From NCBI GenBank assembly GCA_030062745.1, contig CP099840.1, positions 29,019,006-29,083,005 of the forward strand: 64,000 nt of DNA. The letters are read 5' to 3'. Shown in pieces: positions 21,558-31,599 of this stretch; position 1 is the first letter of the stretch, and every line of letters starts with the position of its first letter. Below the pieces are notes generated by a model, which worked only from the letters and a program-made list of their open reading frames with translations, did no database searches and was not told where the DNA came from. Source of the stretch: Capitulum mitella. Lineage: Eukaryota; Arthropoda; Thecostraca; Pollicipedomorpha; Pollicipedidae. Made by a program: the position numbers and the translations under genes.

Positions 21558-21596
21558 CTGCCGCTTAGTCCACAGAACTGACTGAATCATGTCGCT

Positions 21597-21805
21597 CTGT
21601 TCAGTGTCCAGTCAGCTGGAGAAGGTGCTCCGTCCAGTCAGTCAGCCGGAGAAGGTGCTCTGTAAGGTGTCCGGTCAGCTGGAGAAGGTGCTCTGTAAGG
21701 TGTCCAGTTGCTGGAGAAGGTTCTCGGTCCAGACAGTCAGCTGGAGAAGGTGCTCTGCTCGGTGCCCAGTTAGCTGGAGAAGGTCCTGCTTCCAGTTTGT
21801 CGGTT
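21597..21805 (+). repeat. Minisatellite, about 34 bp, 6 copies
   Basis: The unit is near CAGTCAGCTGGAGAAGGTGC TCTGTAAGGTGTC. It lies 32 bases after a family B MITE. Confidence 0.8.
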
Positions 21806-22490
21806 GAAGAATATATGTGACGTTGAAAGGCGGTGCGCTCGGCTGCAAGCGTCAGTATGACACATCGCTCTTGTAGGCATTTTTCATGAATTGCATGTCA
21901 CAAACTGCTTACCTTGGCATACCTTCGCATCATTATCGGCTGAGGCCGGATATGGGCATGGAACTCTGTTATGCAACCTAAAGCCATATCCGTTTCTGTA
22001 AGGTGTCATCAGCTGTTACTGTAGGCTCCTGGCTTATCAGCGGCTGATGTACCACAGAGACGTTGTTTCCTCGTTTCCGTTGGTTGAAATGAACAGGTAT
22101 CAAGCATCTTTGCACGCGATTCACGTGCGTGATCACCCCTAGACCATCTATGTTTTTTTTTCTTATTTGCATCTTATAACGGCCGGATACCGAACGTCAT
22201 GGGCCGACCCACTTCCTTATTTTCCGCCGACAGGAGTTCCGACCTTGCGAGACCATCTCTCCTCCCATCGCTCCAGCTAGTCTGCCCCCTGGTCTTGGAC
22301 GATTCGTTAACCTCCGATCTTACCAAGTAGTCTGGCACCCGGCCTCACCGGCTGTCCCAGGGGGGAGAAGACAGTGCGAGGATAGACGTTGACCATCTCG
22401 AACTTTGTTAACCTAACCCGACTTTGCTAGATCGCCTGAGATCTGGCCTTGAGGCCGACCTTCCGCGGCCTCCCGGGGGCATTCCTGGTC

Positions 22491-22830
22491 AGTTGGGGTC
22501 AGTCGGGGCTAGTCCGAGCCAGTCGGGGTCAGTCAGGGTCAGTTGGGGTTGGTCGGGGTCGGTCGGGGTCAGTCGGGACTGGTCCGAGCCAGTCGGGGTC
22601 AGTCAGGGTCAGTTGGGGTTGGTCGGGGTCGGTCGGGGTCAGTAGGGACTGGTCCGAGCCAGTCTGGGTCAGTCAGGGTCAGTTGGGGTTGGTCGGGGTC
22701 GGTCGGAGTCGGTCGGGGCTGGTCTGGGCCAGTCTGGATCAGTCAGGGTCAGGTGGGGTTGGTCGATGTCGGTCGGGATCAGTCGAGCCAGTTGGGGTCA
22801 GTCGGGGTCAGCCGGGGTCAGTAGGGCAGG
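22491..22830 (+). repeat. 10-bp tandem repeat with exact 70-bp higher-order period
   Basis: Monomers such as AGTCGGGGTC, GGTCGGGGTC and AGTTGGGGTT follow each other without gaps. The variant AGTTGGGGTT (or AGGTGGGGTT) recurs at 22541, 22611, 22681 and 22751, so seven monomers form a 70-bp higher-order unit, about four copies. The long open frame through it is a by-product of the repeat. Confidence 0.92.
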
Positions 22831-23315
22831 AGTCTCGGCCGGCTCCCGCGGCAGCGCGGCGGCGCGGCGCCCGGGACGGCTCCGGCGGTCCGGCGCCGAC
22901 CGACTCCCGCCGATGGTGCTGTCGGCGGCCCGATCTAATCCGAGGACGAGACGGGGAATGCTGCATCCTAGCGGTCTGCGGCTGGCCCGGCCCGGCGACG
23001 GCGGCCGGCCGGGCGGCGGCCATATACGGCAGCCGTCCGACCCCGCCGGCGCCTCTGCCGGCCCGGCGGACGGCCGGCCGGCCGACGACACTATGGAGAA
23101 AAGATGGACATGATGGCCGGCGGCAGAGCCGGCGGCACTCGCATGTTTCGGGCGATTTTCGGGTCGCTGTACCAACACAAGTGTCTCTTGACGCCTCGTA
23201 CTCGTGTTTTGATTTCAATTTATTGGCCTTTATTGTGAACGGTTTGCTTCCAAAGATGAACTCGGGTGGTAATAATACGGGCATATTATCAATGGTTCAT
23301 TGGTGCGCAGGTCCT

Positions 23316-23585
23316 GGGATCCTGCTGGTCCGATGGACGCTCGTCTGACCGTCTGGTGGTGTGACGGCCCACTTATGGCCATGGTCTGGTGGTCCGATGG
23401 TCTCTCTTCTGACCGAGGTCTGGTGGTCCGGTGGCCCACGTGTGGTCGTGGTCTGCTGGTCCGTGATCCCTCGTCTGGCCGTGGTCTGGATGTCTGAGAG
23501 TCCGTTGTCTGACTGTGGTCTGGTGGTCCTGCATCCTGTTCCTCGTCTGACTGCAGTTTGGTGGTCCGTTGTGGGCCACGACATG
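23316..23585 (+). repeat. Minisatellite of GTCTGGTGGTCCG words
   Basis: About eight units of 30-40 bp built on CGTCTGACCGTGGTCTGGTG and GTCCG. Units are diverged. Confidence 0.75.
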
Positions 23586-23714
23586 TCCTCGCCGACAGCC
23601 CGCTGAAGCCCTGGTGATCAAACCCATTTCGCATGAGCGGCAAGAACGCGCAGCTACACGCACTTCTTAGGTAGGTGCGCCAATTAGCGATCGCGATGAC
23701 TAGGCGTGTCGCGT

Positions 23715-23754
23715 GACAGATCAACCAGACCCAACTGGGCCTGGTTGATCTGTC
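23715..23754. repeat. Inverted repeat, 19-bp arms with one mismatch
   Basis: GACAGATCAACCAG-A-CCCA and TGGG-C-CTGGTTGATCTGTC flank a 2-base centre. It is nearly perfect, so probably young or maintained. Confidence 0.85.
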
Positions 23755-24844
23755 GCAGCTGGTCTGACCAACTACCACACTGGGCGAAACACAGGATTCC
23801 AGTTGACCGTAGTGGGGTCAGATATATTCAATGACTGTACTCCCGTCTGGTTGGTGGGGCCACGGTTATGGCGAAGTATGACGTTGTATGACATAAGCAG
23901 GAACGTGACGCCCCCTGCCAGCTGTTGCAAGCCGCGGTCGTCCTGCCGCCGCGCCAGGCAAAACCGCGCGTGTAAATTGGGCTTCAGTCCACGCCGCCGC
24001 CGGGAGAGCCGATGACGCTCGGAACCGGTGTCCAGTGTCGGGCAGGTAGCCGGATCACGCCGTGGTTAGGCGGCACGAAGATCGCCCTGCTCGCCCGCGC
24101 ACAGGGCAGTGGTCGGTGGCGTCAGGGAGCCTTCCGCGTCGGCCCGCCTCGGCCGGCTCTTGACTCCGGTCTCGGAGCCGTCGCCGCCGTCGCCGACCGC
24201 CGAGCGGCGGCACGTGGCGCCGCCTCCGTGCCGCCGCTCGGCGGGTTTTGGCCGGCGGCCGCGGCGGCCGGCCCGCCGTGCGCCGCCCCGCCACGTTCCA
24301 CGCCCTTGACTTGGCCAGACGTCATCGTAAAACTGGTAGGCCGCTGCAGCCGGCGGCCGAGGTTGCCGCGCCGCCCATCCGGCCGCTATCTCGCCGGCGA
24401 TACTGATCAGCGGAGGCGGAGGCGGGCCGGGCCCCGGGCCGAGCGGCGGCCGCCGCCTCACGCACGGCTCGCAGACGGGTCTCGGCGGTATCCCCGGATC
24501 ACGCGCGGTCCCGGCGGATCAGCGAGCCCGCCGGCGGTCCAGCTGGGCCTAAGAGTGATGTCGAAACAGTCGGCCGCCGCCCGCCTGACGCTGCCCGCAG
24601 ATCTGACCGCAGGCGTTGTGCAATGACGGTGCGCAGGCGAACGCGTCTTCGGGTCGGAACTGTTGGCAGCGTGCGAGAACTGCAATTGCATTATGTACTC
24701 TGCAAAGTTTGGATTCGTTGTTCTCGACTCGGGATGTGGTTTTTACGTGATTTTACATACGGCCCCTGTAGACATATGACCCCTGTAGAATAGTCGTTGA
24801 CTGCGTAAATACATAAAGGCGTTGAACCGTTGAAAAGCATCCCT

Positions 24845-24930
24845 CTGCTGTGGCCAACGGCTTATTTGGTAAAGCCCTGATCTCCCCATCCTGACAAGAC
24901 GGGTTCGAGTCTGTTCGGTGCTCGAGATAT
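24845..24930 (+). repeat. Possible tRNA-derived SINE head
   Basis: GTGGCCAACGGCTTATTTGG TAAAGC, then CGGGTTCGAGTCTG, resembles A-box and B-box promoter parts at tRNA-like spacing. No cloverleaf can be folded by eye, so it is not called a tRNA. Confidence 0.3.
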
Positions 24931-27900
24931 GGTACAAGACGGCCGTGCCAACCCCAGACGGCACGCTAAGCTTTCGCCACGAAATTAGCAATTACGTACC
25001 TGGAACTGCACGGTCGGACGACGGGCAGGGCGCATGCGATAAGCTGTGCAAATCCTCTTTCTGGAGGAATAAGAAGTGGCAAAATTGGATGGGAGGTAGT
25101 TTTCGTTGTCAGCAGGTTTCTGAAGTATGAGCATTTCATCTTGATAACAAATTGAGCCGTCAAAAATAACAATCTGACACAATAACGGACACAGAATCCA
25201 CTAGTCCCGATGGGGATGACGGTTCTAGAGCTGTTTGCTTCGTTACTGAGGTCAGTCGAGTGCGTTCCACTGCGCAATGCCACTTGGCATGACCATGGGT
25301 GCAGCCGCCAGAAGGATGTGGGGACATGCACTCTCCAGTTTTGGCGAAATGGGCTCTTGTCCGCCCCAGTTTTGGTCGGAAAGTGAACGTTTATCACAAT
25401 TTCTTGCTGACAAATCAGGTTTTGGGTCAGATTGTCCCCCAGATTTTGATTTGTCCTCCGCAGTTTCTGGGACGTGGATACACCCACGGTCATCACACTA
25501 CAATGGACGTCATTGCGTGAGATGCGAAATGCGCAATCAGTGTGGACAGGTGACGCGCAATCAATAGCGTCTTCGGGTATGCGTAGGATGAGGACTGGTT
25601 AACTTTATGGTCGAAGTCTGGATGTCAGGTTATCAAATGGTGCGAAGAGAATGGATCGCTGGAGAAAGACAGTTGCATGCAATATGAGATTCGGAGTGGG
25701 TTGAGGTCGTCTGGGGGCGAGCCGGCCGGCACATTCAAGGTGGGAGCGCAGGTCCGGCCGTCTCAGGCCCAAATACAGTCTCGGTGTTCTGAAGCCTCGC
25801 CAAATGGGCGAAAGGTGCGCCCATTCGTAGGCGTCTCGCGCGTCAGCAGCTGCATGGGTGACCGCGGTTGGACGCTTTGACGACGTGAGTCATCTCGTAC
25901 CCTTGTGACGAAAGAGCGTGCTGGCACCGAATGGCAACGGCAGTGCCGCTCTCCGCAGCAGACCAGCACCAAATGACAATAACACCACCCCTGCCCTCGC
26001 GTATGCCATGTGACATAAACAGTACCGCTGTCCTCCAGATGACCAGCACTGAGACGTCTGATACCGTTCTCCGGCAGGCCCGTGGCGTCGGTGCCCGTGC
26101 GGCGGCCCGAGACGAAGACGGCGCGACGCCGGCCGCTGATCGTTGGGCCCATCCCGGTGCCGCCGCCGCAGCTGAAGCGGTAGCGCCGGCCGCGCCCCAC
26201 TCGCCGCCTACAAGTGCAAATCGCCGCGCAGGGATCTCAGAGTATTGGGGCGCGCCAGCCTCGCGGACGCAGGGCGACGCGGCCCGGCGGACAGCGCCGG
26301 CCGCCGGCGCCGGCCGTTTGTTTTGTTTGTGTCTGTGCGGTGTCGGCGCGCCGGCCGGCTGCGCCGCCTTGCCGGCGCGCAAGGCGGCGCCCAGCCGCGC
26401 CGCGCAGCGCGCCTCGTTGTACCGGGTGTGGTGTCGTCGAATACAGCCAGCCACGTGCCGGTCCGGCTTGGAGGCGGCGCAGCGACGGAGTCGGCGCGGC
26501 CCGCGACTGCGTCGGGTCCGCCCGGGGATCACGGACGGCGCCGGCTTAGAGAGGCTGCGGGCGCTCTCAGACGTTCGACGTGGCAGGTGGAACGGGCACG
26601 GTGGCGCTTCCTGAGCCGACGCTGACAAACCCGTTAGAACGATGTAGCCCGAAGTGCGGAGCGCCTCCGCCCGGAGAGGGAGGATTAACTGCACTCAGCC
26701 GGCTCACAGAGGAACTTCATTTCTCACGGCCGAGAGTGCCCGCTCGGAAAAATGGCCATGGAATCGGATAAGTGGTAGCGACGTTCTGACGAAGACGACG
26801 GGCGAATGCAGCAGGATACGTTTCCTGGAAAGCCAACACAGCTGTATTCCTAGTCCCGGCAGCGGGAATATGTTCAGCCCAGGCCTGACGGCAGCTCCCT
26901 CCAGTCGCAACGTCCATCAAAGACCACGCACCGGCCAAGCGACTGTATCATCCCGATAAAACAGGCGCTTTATTGCACGGAGACACGACGCACTGGAGCT
27001 TAAGGGAACGACAATCATGATCCATACAAGGTTTCAATGAAAGACAGGCACGATATTCGAGATAAGCGGTCCAAACACACGTCCGGTTAGCGCGTCTCAT
27101 GTGTTTCTATTCCCATATTTCATGTCAACGTCCATGTTTCAGCACGGCATTTACCAGTGTCGAACGCCTAGATCTTGCACCGAACCGGAACAGATAACAT
27201 GGAACACAGATGATCCTGAGTACGATGGATACAACCAGCTCGGAGTTCATTCGCACTGCAACGAATGACACAAACGTGCTTCCACAGTGGGTAGCTCCGT
27301 ATCTTCATGTAAAATCCACGCATATACAGATATTGTCGGATGAGATTTGAGACGAATGTATAAAACCACGATTTGCCACCAGACCCCGAGTGTTAAACTT
27401 CACCACGTCCCGTCATTCTCAGGCCTTCCGATTCAGTTATGGTGTGGCCATGAGGCCATAAGAAACCTATGCAATACGAGTGAGTCAAAACCAGTCTAAA
27501 CATACCGGCGCATACAGCAGTGGTCACTCGCACGGCTGCTCAAGCTCAGGCGGCCTAGCCCAGAGTTCAGACTGACAAACCCCAGCTGACGAGCCCCGAA
27601 TGACGGCTGGTGACCCAGTCCGGCTGTCTGGCCTCCGAGGTGTGTCTGGCGACCGTCTGGCCTTCAGGGTCTGTCAGTGTGACCACTTGGCCGCCGCGCT
27701 TGTCAGTTCGACCGTCCAGGCTTTGACCGCCGCCAGCCGAGGCGCAGGTTCCAGCCAGTCTTCAAACACGACAGCGACGGCGAGAAGGATCTGCCCAGCC
27801 ATTCTCTGGTAAAATCACAGCGGAAAACACCAGGCAACACTGGTCTAACTATTGCCGCCCACTACCAATCGCCAGATCATTACATGGATCGGCAACACGC

Positions 27901-28760
27901 CACCGCGTGCTACTGGATGTTCAAAGCGCTGCGTCCGTTCCAAAACCAATCTGCAGCAAGGAGTAATGCGAGCCAGCATGTGCATCTTCCCGGTGATGTG
28001 CGCAGGAGGAGGTCATTCTGAAACCGATGGAGCTTAAGGCAATGCAGAGAACTAAAGCGGCATTCGAATGGGGCCATGTGCTTCGCAGCCCACGTGCCGA
28101 ACACGACTCTGATAAATAGCGTCCCAGGACCATTTGCCTTGTTTATGCAACGCAAATAGATCACCATGACATTCAACACCAGTCGCTAGACAAAAGGAAT
28201 ATAGCAGTTCCAGGAAGGCTGTCGCCTTTTGTGCAGAAGACCACGCGATGTATGCGGTGCCGCACTGAAGTGCCGGTCGGCCTGTGGTCTCTCCGAAATG
28301 CTGCCGTCTGATGGCCGCCAGATGCTGGCAGGACGCGGCGCGGCGTGAAAGACGCCGAGGCAGCTCTGCAGATAACGACGGCGCCGGCGGCTGTTTTGTG
28401 AAACGGAACATCTGACCACATACAACAGGACGTTCGCGTTTGCCAGATGCGATCGCCGAGGAGCATGGTGGCGAAGGCAGCGATCCCCGAGATGATCTCT
28501 TCAAACCGGTACCAGCCAGCGAGAACAACCGTTCGTGAAAGCCGTAATCGCCGCAAAACGCTCGCGAATCTCGCAGCAAATCACTCACAAATCTCCTGAT
28601 CGCTGATTGTCCTGAATACCCAATGACTCTGCACGTTCTGGCCGAGTCCATATGTAGCTAGCTGTAGGCTCTAGGCGTCATGTAGGCTCTAGGCGTGGTT
28701 TACAGCTCCACAAGCTTCACCAAAGTAATTGCCAAAGCTTGACCAGTCAGGTAATGATGA

Positions 28761-28940
28761 TGAACGAAATTGCACCCTGGCAGACCTGTGCCAGCGCGTC
28801 TCAAGGCGCATTGAATTCTACGTCATGGCTCGGTGCACCTGAACAGATTTGTGCCAGCAGGCCTCAAGGTCCACTGAGCTCTAGGCCGTCGCTTGATGTA
28901 CCTGGGCGGGACTGTGACATCAGGTCTCAAGGTCCGAGTG
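28761..28940 (-). repeat. Tandem copies of the PEX7 stop-codon region in the 3' flank
   Basis: On the plus strand, units starting at 28941 (real exon), 28881 and 28818 align over about 45 bases, with a partial fourth at 28761-28798. All three full units begin with CTA (the stop codon in antisense), then share the CGGTGCACCTGGACGG-like core and a CTGTG / CAGG end. Spacing is 60 and 63 bp. The units are probably transcribed as 3' UTR. Confidence 0.75.
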
Positions 28941-29091
28941 CTATGCGGCCGCTCGGTGCACCTGGACGGATCTGTCCCAGCCACAGGTGGCCAGAACCCG
29001 AGGCTCCAGCACCGACCAGTCGACGCCGAGCACGAACTCTGTGTGGCTGGCCAGTGCCGCCAGGCACCGGCCGTCTGCGGTGTTCCACAGC
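28941..29091 (-). CDS. PEX7: PEX7 terminal exon and stop codon
   Basis: The exon follows GATCGCAG at 29092, completes Arg, and encodes LWNTADGRCLAALASHTEFV, the GVDWSVLEP segment, LATCGWDRSVQVHRAAA and TAG (28941-28943). The family ends shortly after the CSWDETIKIYD motif, so this is the natural C-terminus. Degenerate copies of the last 45 bases, stop included, continue downstream. Confidence 0.92.
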
Positions 29092-31393
29092 CTGCGATCA
29101 GGGGCGCCAGTCAGTGGCCATAACACTCGTAAGGCACCGGAGTAAACGGCGTAAAAACACAGACCATCCAGCTCGCAACCACCCGGCCTCGTGACTGCGG
29201 CAGAGCGGTGACGCCACCAGACATTGCAAAATCGAGTGAAGCGCCATCAGAAACGTTCTGGTCTTGCCATCGTACGCCGTTTCAGTCGTCCTTGTGAAAA
29301 GTATCTGACTACACTTCATCAGCAAGCAAGACTATGACAGTAGTGAATGTCAAGCATCTACAAATCAGAAGCAGCATGGCGACGATGTGCCACGCATAAT
29401 CAAACGAAGGCCATACCTGCAAGTCTTGTCGTATGACACCGTTGCCAGTACATCGCTGTCAAAGGATGAAAACCTAGCCTTCCTTATGGCATAGGTATGA
29501 CCCTGTAACAAGATCGTCACTTGAAACGAATCCATCGGGCCGCCTTTGTTTGCACTGTCACGGGGTCTTTTTTTATTGCCATCTTCCCAAATTTCATGAC
29601 TTTAATGTAGCTTGACTAAGGGCATTTAAAGCTGCGGTTACGCACACAAGCTGATGACAGCAGAAGCCACAACATTACGAATGTCATACATGTCGTACGT
29701 CAAAATACTAAACCATGCTACTGAGCAACCGTAGTACATCCCAAGATACACTTCTACTGCTAGAACACGCGGTCCAGCCAGTGTTACACTATAAATCCTA
29801 ACAGACGCGGCCAAAATCTTTCGCACCGGTCGGTAAATAATGCCGGGACACTCAAGTAATTTATAACACCGCTGCAAGCATGCAAATAATGCAAGACTTT
29901 CACCACTGAGGGCGATGAAAGGACACACCTAACATACACGGAGCAGTCATCTCTACATCACTGCCTCGCGGTGCGCCATAACGTAAACGTGTCTGATACC
30001 GTCATCTGCTGGAGCGGCGCGCGCGCGCTGCGCAGGTCCCAGAGCCGACCGCAGCCGTCCACGCCAGCCGTGGCGATCAGCTGACCGCTATAGCGGCTCC
30101 AGTCGCAGCTCAGCAGCTCCGCCGGCGAGGCAGCCACGCTCAAGGCCGGCCGCGGCGTCGAGCGGCCGCTCCACACGCGCAGCACGCCATCAGCTGGGGA
30201 CACGAGCAGAGCCATCTAGCAGCAGTACAGGCAAACATTAGCTCGAGGTCGCTGCCGTCGGCCGGCGGTGAGGGAAGTACCTGAGGCAGTGGCGAATTGG
30301 CCGGCCTCCGAGGAGCACCAGGCGGCGTCGTAAACGCGCCCAGCGCACACCGGGTATGTTTGTGTGCAGAGAAGACTCCCAGCGTCCCACTGAAAACGGG
30401 GACCAACTGCAGCTGTGACCGAATATCGTGTACGTTGCCCAACACAAAGGCACCGTGAGCACAATACCATTCTGATGAAAAGCATTGCTACATGTCCGTT
30501 GTACGATAAAATATTTAATGCAGCTTACGCTTCGTCATTAAGGGTTCATTTCTAGGCGCCTCATTTTAATCACTGTGACTGAACAGACTGACCAAGAAAA
30601 ACACCCTCACAATATTAAGTTGCTAGACAAAACTGGCATCACTTTCGATAAGTATTAGATGTGATGGTCACAGCAAAAAATGTTTGAAACCGATCCGGTC
30701 ATTGATGGTTTTAACCGAACCGAAAAATGCAAAAGGATAGCACGGATAAATGGGACACACGCACTGATTGTAAAACGGCGAGAATGACAGCGACACGTTT
30801 CGAAACAAACCTGTTTGGCCGTGCCATCCCAGCTGGTAGAGAGAAGGGCCTGGTAACTTCTGACCTGACTCCAGGTCACACAGCTCACTTCCTGTGTGTG
30901 TTCCCGCCGCACAAGCGGAGCAGCCTGCAGCATAAGATCACCATGGATACATCCCAAATCTGCCTGTACAACCAGGAACCACCTTGAATGAAGCCATTAA
31001 ATGCATTAGTCATCAAAACGGAACAACTTTTCATCTCTTTGTACTGAACACCAAATCAGTCGAAATTTGCGTCAAGAACATCGCAGTGCACATAATATTT
31101 CACAGTATTTAGCAAAATATGACTGTCATAATTTCCATACATGAGACAACATCCATCCACAAAACAATGTTGAAACAGCATGCACCAGAGGCGGCGGCGG
31201 GTGCTGGCCATTACCCCAGGTTTGGAAATGTCGAAACAGGTGACAGCGTGGTCCCCGCTGCCAGCCACCAGCACGGCTGGACTGGACTCGGACCACGTAA
31301 TGTCAGTGATGACGTCGGACCACGGCGCACCCCAGAGGGGAACGAGGCGGACGCCACCGGACTCCAGGCGTAGCACGTCCACATGCCCACCTC
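28941..31393 (-). CDS. PEX7: PEX7, peroxisomal PTS2 import receptor (WD40), six exons, N-terminal exon not found
   Basis: Six minus-strand exons join in frame (31393-31215, 30924-30811, 30389-30281, 30193-30000, 29502-29417, 29091-28941) and give about 276 residues ending RSVQVHRAAA then TAG. The product is a WD40 beta-propeller that matches PEX7 along its length: TDITWSE, EHTQEVSCVTWSQ, VYDAAWC, LLSCDWSRYSGQLIATAGVD, GHTYAIRKARFS, HTEFVLGVDWS and CGWD. PEX7 is a cytosolic shuttling receptor that binds PTS2 peptides and carries cargo to the peroxisomal docking complex. The family is about 320 residues, so about 40 N-terminal residues (the RTPGRHGYAAEFSP-like part) are missing. The first exon here starts with two bases of a split codon, so another exon must lie upstream at higher coordinates; I searched to about 41 kb and did not find it. 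Confidence 0.93.
29417..29502 (-). CDS. PEX7: PEX7 short exon (GHTYAIRK blade)
   Basis: This 86-base exon was located by following the splice phases. TTACAG|GGT CAT ACC opens it, and it encodes GHTYAIRKARFSSFDSDVLA, TVSYDKTC and AG of an Arg before GTATGG. It matches GHTYAIRRVKFSPF..LASCSYDFTVR of PEX7 and connects both neighbours in frame. Confidence 0.88.
30000..30193 (-). CDS. PEX7: PEX7 exon, fourth and fifth blades
   Basis: The exon follows GTCCCCAG at 30194 and completes Ala, then reads DGVLRVWSGR, ELLSCDWSRYSG, LIATAGVDGCGRLWDLRS and APLQQMT before GTATCAG. EILSCDW and the WDLR repeat end are diagnostic of PEX7. The exon is GC-rich, unlike the neighbouring introns. Confidence 0.92.
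30281..30389 (-). CDS. PEX7: PEX7 exon, third blade
   Basis: The exon follows GTTTTCAG at 30390 and starts with WDAGSLL, finishing the previous blade (AKQ|WD). It then encodes GRVYDAAWCSSEAGQFATAS and ends TCAG|GTACTT with one base of an Ala codon. This corresponds to the IIYSTIWSP...FASASGD part of the family. Confidence 0.88.
30811..30924 (-). CDS. PEX7: PEX7 exon with EHTQEV motif
   Basis: The exon runs from CTGCAG|GCT to AAACAG|GTTTGT, phase 0 at both ends. It encodes AAPLVRREHTQEVSCVTWSQ followed by a blade ending SWDGTAKQ. The EHTQEV-x(2)-V-x-WSQ string is highly specific for PEX7. Confidence 0.92.
31215..31393 (-). CDS. PEX7: PEX7 exon, first WD blade region
   Basis: The acceptor is TTCTCAG at 31394 and the exon begins with GA of a split Gly codon. 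It encodes GGHVDVLRLE.., TDITWSESSPAVLVAGSGDH and ends DISKPG before GTAATG, with phase 0 at the end. It matches the DVTWSE...SGDGSLQLWD segment of PEX7. Confidence 0.88.
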
Positions 31394-31599
31394 CTGAGAA
31401 CAATCACCATCCAGCTCCCTACACTACAGAGCTGGTACTTCATTTTCAGCATCACCATGCACATGGCAGCAAGCAGCCAGCCAGGGCGTGGATGATACAG
31501 TAAGCACCAAATGTATTCAGAGATGCAATAATGATATGAAGAAATGTACATATTCTGCCCAGTCAAAACTGAAATGAGTCTCACAATACTCCACAACAG

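Larger units (their letters stand above)
17285..28740. other. Long stretch without a recognised gene
   Basis: Contents: GC islands at about 19750-20060, 22820-23120, 23900-24610 and 26080-26560, minisatellites at 21.6, 22.5 and 23.3 kb, a family B MITE and a 19-bp stem-loop. The long minus-strand frame across 25843-26694 coincides with a GC island, is Ala/Arg-rich with open frames on the other strand, and lacks any domain. A 3' exon of the cuticle gene may be hidden here. Confidence 0.5.

Noticed and set aside
22449-23348. Plus-strand open frame of 299 codons
   Set aside because: Most of it translates the 10-bp repeat and then a GC island; no domain, and other frames are open too.
25843-26694. 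Minus-strand open frame of 283 codons
   Set aside because: It spans a GC island, is Ala/Arg-rich with open frames on the opposite strand, and shows no motif or splice-supported partner.
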